From assembly GCA_003255065.1 (NCBI GenBank), contig QAOA01004326.1, positions 214,980 to 278,979 of the forward strand: a DNA stretch of 64,000 bases. Direction: 5' to 3'. Position numbers and translations under genes: made by a program. This DNA comes from Cercis canadensis. Lineage: Eukaryota; Streptophyta; Magnoliopsida; Fabales; Fabaceae. Shown here one piece after another: positions 48,199 through 57,911 of the stretch (positions are counted from its first letter, which is position 1; each line of letters begins with the position of its first letter). The notes below the pieces were generated by a model, which saw only the letters and a program-made list of their open reading frames with translations, was not told the origin of the DNA and did no database searches.

Positions 48199-48680
48199 GG
48201 CCTGCACTAAATGTACTTCCCTATTCAACCTTAACATAATTGTCTGTTAATATGTCTCTAATCCAAGACAACATGGTAGTGAGAGCGTTTGATGGGACAA
48301 AAAGAGAAGTTCTTGGACACATTTTACTTCATTTGGAAATTGGGCCCAGTTGGTTCGACATCTATTTTCAAATGATGGACATAGAGCTAGCCTACACCAT
48401 GCTCTTAGGGAGGCCATGGATTCACATAGCAGGAGTAGTTTCATCTACTCTTTATCAAAGGTTAAGTATATCAACAACGGAAAAGTAATCACCATCAAAG
48501 GAGAGGAAAAAATGTTGGTAACTAAACCCAACTCTTTGCTGTATGTGGAGATAACGGAAGAAGCCTTAGAAACTTCTTTTCAGTCTTTAGAGATAATAGA
48601 AAGCAATAGGAGGGAGACACAGAAGAAGGGAGATGTTAACCAAATAACATCTCGGATCATGATAAAAAGCATATTTTAGA
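48199..48680 (+). pseudogene. protease C-terminal half of the second Tat-like element
   Basis: ALNVLPYSTLT, a stop, then IQDNMVVRAFDGTKREVLGHILLHLEIGPSWFDIYFQMMDIELAYTMLLGRPWIHIAGVVSSTLYQRL; after this a frameshift into a tail matching the protease end of the first element. The active-site aspartate is missing because the LTR junction lies just upstream. The 48681-49253 spacer has no coding. Confidence 0.75.
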
Positions 48681-49253
48681 AAGGGAATGGCCTGTGAGTT
48701 AACTTACATTGCATCAGTGCTCCTATCTCACTCCCGGAGAATGTCGGCAAACAAGGGTTAGGATATGAGTCATCAGTTATAAAGTCAATGGGGTTGGAGG
48801 GAAATGGTTAAAAGGAAGAAGCAAGGAGTATCCCTTACTTCGAGAGACATTTCTTGAGTCAGCTGGAGTGATGTTTCCCCTGGTGCTGCTAACCACTTTG
48901 GAGGGGCATCAAGAGAAGTGGCTGGATCTAGCCCTGCAGCGAGGAAGAACAACTGATTAACTGGAAAATGGAATCATTGCCAGAGATTGTCTCATTTGAG
49001 TAATAGTTGTTTCTGTCATTATTTTTTTTATGACTGAGGTCCAAAGTCATTTGAATGTTATTGCATTTGATCACATTTTATTTTGCATATTAATGAAGTA
49101 TTTTAGTATGAAGTTTGAATTTAGTTTTGTCTCATTCATTATCTTCCCAAAAGTTCATCATTTCTTTTTCACACTAATCTCCATTTAATTAACTTTTGTT
49201 CAATTTTTTTTTTTTTAAATTTTGTTCCCAAGAGTCTTGATTATACAAATCTC

Positions 49254-52200
49254 TTGTCCCAAGGCCATGATTCTATTTGTCCAATGATTTATTTTCATGT
49301 TGAATTTGATACAGATGGATACAACTCTGATGAGAATGTAGAACTTTCTGATAGATCTACAAATATGGTTGAGTCATATGAAAAGGCAATAAGTCCCTGC
49401 AATGATGAGGTCAAGATAATAAATTTAGGCACTGAGGAAGAGAAGAAGGAATTAAAATTTGTGGATAACCCGAAAAAAGAGAAAATGACTACTTTATTCA
49501 AAGAGTATTTAGATATTTTTTTTCTGGTCCTATCAAGACATGCTGAGCCTCAACCTTAATATTGTGTCTTATAAGATCTCATTATATCCCGATTGTAAAC
49601 TGGTCAAACAAAAGTTGAGGTAGATGATGCCAGAAATGTCTACTAAGATAAAAGATAAAGTGATCAAGCAAATAGAGAGTGCGTTCTTAAAAGTGGCTAC
49701 TTATTTTGAATGGGTCACCAACATAGTTCTAATACCTAAAAAAAATATACGGGTGAGGATGTGCGTAGATTTTCGAGAATTGAACAGAGTCAATCCTAAA
49801 GATGATTTTCTTTTGCCTCATATAGATGTGTTGGTTGATAATACGACAAAAAATCATCAGTATTCATTCATGGATGGATATTCAGGATACAATCAAATTT
49901 CAATGGTGTAGACACCGTATTTTGTCCGAGGGTTGTTATACATTTTTTTTAAAAAGAAAAAGAAAAAATATTTATAATTGAAAATTTTGATTTTAAGGTT
50001 TTTAATGTCTCTTTTAGTTTTTGTAAAATTTTGAAAAAATATTTACAATTGAAAATATTTATACTTGAGTTAGGGAGCTCATATTTGTATAATTTTTTAT
50101 TATTTAGAATCATACGATGTTTTTCTATGTCATGTAAAATTTTAGGGTCAAATTGCATTGGCATGCATTCCTAGATTTCTTTACAAGTTTCCCTTGTTTT
50201 ATGTTTTATTTTCTGCCTTTGTTGTTCTATTTTTCTTTATTTTGTCTTGTGTTTGCTTGCTGTCCTTTTTTTCCTTTTTAGAACCATTTGCATGTTAATT
50301 AGGAGTGTATGTTGATTTCTCTATTTAACTAAATGTTGTTGTCTTACTTTGCATTCTATTTTTATGGTTTTATTTTGACTCTTAATGGTTGTCACATGTG
50401 CTTTAGTATTGTATGCATTTTCACTATAAGTTGACATATTCCTTGTTTTATCTTGTCATTTATTATGATNGCATTCCCAGATTTCTTTACAAGTTTCCCC
50501 TGTTTTATGTTTTGTTTTCTGCCTTTGCTGTTCTATTTTTCTTTATTTTGTCTTGTGTTTGCTTGCTGTCCTTTTTTCCCTTTTTAGAACCATTTGCATG
50601 TTAATTAGGAGTGTATGTTGATTTCTCTATTTAACTAAATGTTGTTGTCTTACTTTGCATTCTATTTTTATGGTTTTATTTTGACTCTTAATGGTTGTCA
50701 CACGTGCTTTAGTATTGTATGCATTTTCACTATAAGTTGACATATTCCTTGTTTTATCTTGTCATTTATTATGATGTGTTGTGGCTGCTCAACTGCTTAT
50801 GCATATGTGATCTTTAATTTCTTATTTTAAGCCAACTAATATGTGTTCCATATAAAAGGGAATCACAATCCTTGGGCCATTAATAAAACCCTAAGACGAT
50901 TCAGATGTTCGGAGAGCTTTTGTTTATTTTAATTATGTTTTTCAATTATGTACCCCTCCTCTATTGGATAAGGACAAGTGTTGTAATACTTAAAATCATA
51001 CATTTGCATAACATTTAAGAATGTAATTGTTCGCTTAGTATCCATAGGCCCCTTACTTATCAAGGGAGAGACAAGGGTGACTTACCCCTATAGGAGTGGC
51101 TCTCCTATCCGCCCGAGGTAAGGATACAAGCCACTTTAAGAACTGAGAAGCGTGAGAACAAAGTGGAAGGATTTAGGACGCGATTAGATTTAATGATAGC
51201 ATATTTACAATTATTACAATTTATATTGGTTGCATGGTTACTTATTTAGTTTATTTTTACGATTAAAGCAAAGAAAAATTAAAAATTAAAACAAATGAAA
51301 TGAACATTTGTTTTGAATTTGATTTTCAAAAATGAAATTTTCCTTTAAGCTTTTGAACCGTCTTACAAACTGCACAAACTTTGATCCCTAATTAGGATAC
51401 ATAGGCATTCGATAGTGACGAATCAAGTTCAGATTTAAATAATCACCCATTTTTCTTTTGTTTTTATTTAGGGATAAAATAAATATAATTTGGTCATGAC
51501 TTAATTTGCACAATTAATTTTAGGTAACTGTATTTTAGACTGTTGTTGTAGGGTGTCTAACACCTTCTCTACATACAATTAGACTCCTAAACCCTTTCTG
51601 GTTCGTACACCAAGTTTTAGAAATAAAAGAGATTTTTTAATTGTTCCCCAACTTTTAATACAATTGGTGATGACTCCAAGTTTTCTTTCGGAAAACTAAT
51701 CTTTTTTCTAAGTCTGTCATTTGCGTAATAGCGACTTTCAGGTACGTTGTGTCAAATGGTTGTGGAGGATAAGGAGAATACCACATTTATCACTCACTGT
51801 GGCACGTACTATAATAGGGTAATGTCATTTGGTTTGAAAAATGTTGGGGCAACTTATCAGAGGGCTATGGTCACGTTATTTCATGGTATGATGCATAAGG
51901 AAATTGAAGTTTATGTACATGTCATGGTAGCCAAGTCAAATAAGGGGGAAAGCCACGTGGGCATTCTCCGAAAGCTTTCCGAAAGGTTGAGAAAGTACAA
52001 GCTAAGGTTGAATCCTTTTAAATGCACTTTTGGTACACCGACTAGGAAGTTGTTAGGTTTTATTGTTAACAGAAAAGAGATTGAAGTGGATCCATATAAG
52101 ACTGAAGCAATTCGAGAAATGCCACCTCCAAGATCAGAAAAGGAAGTGCACAGTTTCCTTGGAAAACTTAATTACATAGCCATATTCATGTCTAACATCA

Positions 52201-52343
52201 CCTATACTTGTGAGCCGATCTTCAAACTCTTAAAGAAACATGATCTAGGTGAGTGGGACAAACAGTGCCAAGAAGCTTTTGAGAAGGTCAAAGAATATTT
52301 GCTTAATCCTCCAGTGTTTGTGTCTTTAATCCCAAGCTATTAA
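49254..52343 (+). pseudogene. RT of the second Tat-like element, split by a solo LTR
   Basis: Part 1 (49254-49906): acidic linker, VTNIVLIPKKNIRVRMCVDFRELNRVNPKDDFLLPHIDVLVD, ending YNQISM. Part 2 (51755-52343): VVEDKENTTFITHCGTYYNRVMSFGLKNVGATYQRAMVTLF, then the region of the catalytic box, which reads VYVHVMVAKS where the relatives have VYVDDMVVKS, so both catalytic aspartates are replaced (by His and Val). The frame runs straight on across the solo LTR once its aatgg duplication is counted once. Connection sequence SFLGKLNYIAIFMSNITYTCEPIF follows and ends at 52343. Confidence 0.82.
49907..51754 (+). mobile_element. solo LTR inside the RT of the second Tat-like element
   Basis: Starts tgtagacaccg and ends ttgtgtca, with perfect 5-bp duplications aatgg (49902-49906 and 51755-51759). 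It belongs to the same LTR group as 12797-16779 but is a shorter variant. It includes a 42-bp box pair (50064-50113) and an N at 50470 at the exact junction of a 306-bp repeat (50163-50469 and 50471-50776), a probable assembly artefact. Real length is near 1.54 kb. Confidence 0.88.
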
Positions 52344-52433
52344 TCTTTTTTTACTGAAGGAAAAGAAAAAAAGTTTGATGTTTGTAGTGCCTTGCACTTG
52401 ACTTACTGAAGGTTAAAATGGTATCTTAGTCAG

Positions 52434-53096
52434 GTGGCATATTTCTTTGTGGTACGCCTGGGGTGGGAAAGACTTTGCTAGCAAAAGCAGTGGCTGGTAA
52501 GGCGGGTGTAAATTTCTTCTCTATTTCTGCTTCGCAATTTGTGGAAATATATGTTGGTGTAGGGGCTTCTCTTGTCAGAGCACTATACCAAGAAGCCAGG
52601 GAAAATGTAGGTGTTATTGTTAGCTTTTTCAATGTACTCTCACGATTTTTTGTATCTGTTCCAATTCAACTTATTAGACGCTCGGAGCATTTGATTATTC
52701 AAATTTCGCTATAGCTTCCTCTTGTCACATAGCTCCTTAAGTTGACACATTCTTGTGTTCTTCATCTTATTTGCTGCAAATTGATTGAAGTTTCTGTCCT
52801 TTCAATCATGCTTCGTCTTCTTGTCATCACTTGAAACTGTATATTTTCTTAAGCTATCACTATTAGGATCTCATTAGCAACCATTTATATTTTATTTTTC
52901 TCAGGCTCCATCTGTTATGTTCATTGATGAGTTGGATGCTGTAGGAAGGGAGCGTGGCTTGATTAAAGGCTCAGGTGGACAAGAGCGTGATGCTACTCTT
53001 AATCAGGTCAATTATGGCAATGAGTTTTCCAACTGCTACTTTGATCGTAAAATATATATCCCCAAGCTTGGCCTCATATGCCGTATAAAAATTCTA
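52434..53096 (+). pseudogene. FtsH-like AAA ATPase gene fragment with one intron (plastid FTSHI2/EMB2083-like)
   Basis: Exon 1 (52434-52606) encodes [58 protein letters not shown], with a Walker A motif. An intron with gt at 52607 and ag at 52903-52904 (298 bp) follows. Exon 2 (52905-53006) encodes [34 protein letters not shown], with Walker B. It then passes by 33 unrelated bases into [19 protein letters not shown] (53040-53096); the arginine-finger and loop segment between is deleted. The protease domain is absent. The sequence resembles the plastid inactive FtsH (FTSHI) group, but I cannot confirm the family member by eye. It is a transposed gene fragment and not a working gene. Confidence 0.78.
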
Positions 53097-53129
53097 ACCT
53101 GGAGCTTAGCTGCGTGTGGTGGTGTGCTT

Positions 53130-53262
53130 AGGGACCATAATGATATTGATATGACATTATCTTGAGAGTTGCAATGAGAATAATCACTTCAGAGAATATG
53201 TCCTCCATGATCAATGGTATATATACCAAATTCTTTCAAAAAAAAAAAAATAGAAAGCAAAG
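53130..53262 (+). repeat. direct repeat, copy 1 (flanks the RPA-like region)
   Basis: The block from aatgatattgatatgacattatct to accaaattcttt matches 57785-57894 closely, with a poly-A and aaagaaa tail in both. Origin unknown. Confidence 0.7.
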
Positions 53263-54704
53263 AAAGGTATAACATAATTAAACATTGATATCATTGATAA
53301 AAAAATATGTATAAAATTTTAAGGACAGGTTACCTACTGTCTATACTACCTTTTTTTTTGTGTATCATTGCAATAGGAAATTATTACCTGATGTCATTGT
53401 TTTCAGTTAAGTTTCCAATAATCATGTTCACTTAAATATCATTGCTACTCTGCCTTGTATTAAGTTATATATGAATATTGGCCAACTTATTGCAAAATTT
53501 GTTAATAGAGCAAGGTAATAATTGGTGTACCTTACAAATTTCTTTAAATTTCAATCAAGAGGCTATGGTAATAGGTAGTATAAACTTTTATACCAAATGA
53601 TGACCAGATTTTAATTTGAATTCTAAATTAATTGAAATTCATTATTTAATATACTAAAAAATAAATATTTACAGTANTTAATATAATTAAAAATAAATAT
53701 TTACAGTACTAACCTGATTTTTTAAATTGCTTTTCATCCCTTTTAGTTATTTTCTCTTTACTAGTCATAAATGGGGGTATAATTAGAATTTATACAAATT
53801 GATTGTTTAGGGTTTTGCTTTTTCTCCTACACCTTACTTTATTACATAATTGTATCTTGAACATAGCCCAAATTCTAGACATCAAATCACTTACGGTGCA
53901 GTTTTATTTCATGGGCATATAGGCAATTGATGTTGTTTTAATATAGATAGCCATAGGCATAAACCCCATAACCATAATTGTTGAAAGCTCAGTCTCATTT
54001 GCCTTCATATCATTCCATTTTCCTAATTGTTGAAAAATGGAAATATCTAAAGGAGTAATTGTGGCATACATCCTCAGCACCATTCTGTTTTGCACATGTT
54101 TCATCAAGGATGTGAAGGATAACTTGGCCACAAGCAGCAACAATGTGGAAAGTAACATAATTCCCTATAAAAAATTATATGAAAGGAGAAAACATCGCCT
54201 CAACAATTAAGAAGTGTCACAGAGTTAGAGCATTTGGCCTATTGTAAAAATTCAATAATTCAAATTTCATAATTAATGAGTTGTAGTAATTGCAATCACA
54301 ATGATATCTAGAAATTAAGTCATTTATAATTAATTAAAATTGAAAAATGTGTGTGGGTATGCACTAAAAAGTTAATAATCAATACCCTCATTAAATATTA
54401 GTATAGAATGCGCATGTAATTTAGCAATACTTTGTGCTTTCTTTTTCCATTCATCCTGTAATTTAGCAAAGTATTTATGTTTATTTTCAAGAATAAAAAA
54501 TTGAAAGATTAATTTCAATTAGATTTATTGCTTCATTTTAGTTATGAAATATCATATCATTTTCATATGTAATATAACACAAGGTTAAAGTCTGTATGCA
54601 GGTTCTATGGTAAATTAGACTACATTATGTAATCTTGCTTACTGAAATTCAAATATCTAAAATCTTCAAACAAACCATGTCTGTAAAAGTAATATAAAAA
54701 AAAA
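53263..54704. other. no gene recognised
   Basis: AT-rich. A minus-strand open frame at 53904-54158 has no known domain. An N at 53678 lies between two copies of a 28-bp string. Non-coding remains of the RPA-like gene 3' side may be included. Confidence 0.5.
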
Positions 54705-57062
54705 TCACAAATTTATAGGAAAACTTAAATTTGCACTTCTATCAAGAATCTCCATCTTCACCCTCTTATTCTTTAGGTTGGTAGATGAATTTGCAAATGG
54801 GACTTCTTCTTGATCACATTGTTGGATCATGTTCAAGGTTCTCTTTTCAAGTGTCACAAATTGACTTAAGACATACCCAGAAGACGCCTCGCCCTCCCTA
54901 TTTTTTTCAGCATCAATGCTATCTATTTGACTCCCACCAAGCTCCAAGATTGAGGGTTCATTAACCTTGTCCTTCACATAGCAGTAAATAACGTAAATGA
55001 ATATTTTATATTTATAAGTGAAAAAAGTGAACAAAACAGAGTTAAAAAAGATTACTTGTTCTTCACCCAAACAACCGTCAAATTTTTTCAACAATATTGG
55101 ATCACTATTAGTCTTCCGTATAGTGTATGTGATGAATTGTGTTGTTATATTTTCTCTCTTCATGAAAACCTTGAAGAGCATTGTCTTACCAACCAAGCTA
55201 ATGAGCTCACGAGGGTAGGCTTCATCCTCATCAAAGTTATCCACCCTCTTTTTGATGGAATAATTCATAAGCAATGATTAAATGGTATAAAAAGTATAAG
55301 GTAAACATGAACATCTTTTTGAGACATAAAAACTCACCCTTAGAAAGCGATCCCTCATCTCCAAAACACCCATTTTGACAAATTGTTCAACATCCCGGTC
55401 CCACAAAACAAAGCTTATGGTGCCTTCATCATCCATCACATGGACCTGTACCCTAAAACTACATATTACATAATGCGTTAGTAAGCTACCATGGATTATT
55501 ATCATATTCAAAGATAATCTAATATAATATTATAGTAAATTGTAACGTAATATGTCTAAACCTTACAATAGGATTTCTTATATGGCCAAGGTGATTTCTA
55601 CAATAATAACAACCATCATCGTCAATCTTGACACCAACATTATGATCACGACATTTCAATAGATACCAATTATCTCGGCTACTCTCGATGTCTATGATTG
55701 TAGCTTTGATAATGTAATTACTCCTGGAACACAATCAAATAAAATATTATAGATTTATACATATTGAAAATAATTAAATTGTTTAATTAATAAGACACTA
55801 ACCTTCTCGCATGCAAACAAATCACTAACTATGAGACGATCATTGGGGTTAAAGAATTTATCTTCAAATGAGTTATTTGATTAGCTAGAAATTTGGGACA
55901 GTTGTTGAGAGAAGCTATTCTCCTTTGCCTCAATACTGATACAATATATATCACATATACTTTAGCCTAAGATGTTGTGCGACACAAAATTTCATAACAA
56001 TAAGGATTAATGATTATGAGGCATACTAATCGTTCAAGAAAATTCTTGATCTCTGGCACAGTATGCAAATTTACAATTAATTTAGTAGCCTAGAATGTGT
56101 TGGACACATTTATATTATCTGGAAAAAAAAAATACCAACATAACATTAATATGATACCATCACATTAGATGTGGAATAGTAGGAATTCAAAATCATTGGC
56201 CAATTAGAAACGTGTGATCATTGTCAAACAACTTACTTTTCCAAAATTTATAAAATTTTGGCAAAACAGATTACAATAACAATAGGGCCAGCAGCATGAT
56301 TCTTCACATATGATAGCATTTCCTCAGCAAAGTTCCCATATAAAGTAACATCGGTGGTACACTTACTTGAAACCAAAACAAATCAACATTAATAAATTAC
56401 AACATCAATGTATATTATACATAAAACAATACATAAGAGGATAGTTTGAGTGGTATTTACTTCAAATCCTCAAGCATAATCAAGAGGTACCTTACTGGCT
56501 TCCCATTCTTCATCATTTCCTCAATTTCACCAATTGACCTTAGCATACTAATGAGATCAAACCAATACCTAAATTCTTCCTCAACCAGCCGTTGAGCTTC
56601 AATATCATTGAAGCCCATAAAATTGAAACCATGAATGGGAATATCTCCGCCTATGGTCTCTTTCACATGTGTCTCAAACCTAAATATCAATTTAAATTTA
56701 TGATGTGTGACTCTGTAGTCACCCATGTTGTCCTCAACAGTGAAAGTGTCCATAAAATATACATGGCTTTCAAATATAAGATTTCTAAACTTGTAAACAT
56801 ACGTCTCTTTGACGTATGCACCAATCTTGCCACCTTAATAAGAAATTTGTGTCATACACTTTTGTGATCTATACTCAAAATACATTGCAATAGGGTGAAG
56901 TAATGAACAAACCTTTTCATCGACCAAGACCATCTCGATCTCCTTCTCTAGCCTTGTTCTTTTGTATGAGGAAACTTTCCAAAGACGAACAACACGCACC
57001 TTAATCTTCTAACTACGTAGATCCTTGGTTATGTCAAATACATTAACTAATTTAGCAGCCAT
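54705..57062 (-). pseudogene. replication protein A large-subunit-like gene (RPA1-like), degraded
   Basis: Minus strand. Exon 1 (57062-56913) starts MAAKLVNVFDITKDLRS, has a stop at codon 18 (the family has Trp), then KIKVRVVRLWKVSSYKRTRLEKEIEMVLVDEK; intron donor gt at 56912-56911. Exon 2 (56833-56461) encodes IGAYVKETYVYKFRNLIF, TVEDNMGDYRVTHHKFKLIF and the IHGFNFMGFNDIEAQ segment, an OB-fold of RPA1. Further exons (about 56372-56235 and 56120-56030) give VTLYGNFAEEMLSYVKNH and NVSNTF/ATKLIVNLHTVPEIKNFLE. The C-terminal OB-fold (55734-54705) includes a zinc-ribbon region and RVQVHVMDDEGTISFVLWDRD. Several stops make it non-functional. Such short RPA-like genes are numerous in plants and some travel with Helitrons. 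Confidence 0.75.
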
Positions 57063-57784
57063 TGCATCCAGGAGAAGGAGATTGATATTTGTTAAAATAC
57101 TTGCTACTCCTACAACAAAGGATATATATGAGATTTTGCACTATACACTGCTAGACTACTTCCGCTTTTGACTACTATTCTCTTTTAAATATTGCAGTAT
57201 ACATAAGATGTAGCAGATATTTCTGAATGGCTAGGCTAAGTACTCTCACACACAGTTGTTACTTCTGGTCCCTAATTTAAATATGGCAGTCAAAGTGTTT
57301 GACAATTTCTGAGGGTTCTCTCTATTTACCAAATATGGAGACTTTACTTGCAAATGGTACAAAATAAACCTATTGTTATTGGGTGTTTACCAATGACGTA
57401 AAAGAATTCATCCTCGTGATGTAACTTGCACTGACTATAGCACTATCAAAAGGATCAAATCTCGTGACTCCATTTGTAGAATTAGTGAGTTTATTTTTGT
57501 TTGTCTCTTTTATTGGTCCCTAGCTCTTTCTTTTGCAACTCAACTTCTAAATAGTCACCACTACATTGGTTTTTTTTTTTTCTTTTGTCTGAATATTATT
57601 GTCAAGTCCATACTTACCCCACACAAAGAATGTATAAACAACATTCTATTGTGTGTGCATGCATGTAAAAATTCCGTGCCTACCTCTACTGACCTCAAAA
57701 GCTTTTATTAGTATACTAATTAAGATAAACATTATACGATAAATGATTGGATAAGGGGGTGGTAGACATAAGATAAACATCATA
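57063..57784. other. no gene recognised
   Basis: AT-rich region upstream of the RPA-like start codon; could include its promoter. Nothing supported. Confidence 0.5.
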
Positions 57785-57910
57785 ATAATGATATTGATAT
57801 GACATTATCTTTAGAGTTGCAATGAGAATAATCACCATAAAGAATATGTCCTCCATGATAAATGGTATATATACCAAATTCTTTCCAAAAAAAAATGTAA
57901 TGCAAAGAAA
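57785..57910 (+). repeat. direct repeat, copy 2 (flanks the RPA-like region)
   Basis: Matches 53130-53262 with scattered differences and ends in poly-A then gcaaagaaa, followed by an N at 57911. The two copies in the same orientation enclose about 4.5 kb that holds the RPA-like pseudogene. Confidence 0.7.
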
Positions 57911-57911
57911 N

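Larger units (their letters stand above)
48019..52343 (+). mobile_element. second Tat-like Ty3/gypsy element, internally deleted and truncated
   Basis: Contains the last 180 bp of an LTR (48019-48198), then directly protease, spacer, RT and connection, all on the + strand and closely related to the element at 12797-29238. Leader and gag are deleted. The RT is split by a solo LTR (49907-51754). It stops at 52343 in the connection after RT, next to the FtsH-like fragment; integrase and the right LTR are absent. Confidence 0.8.
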
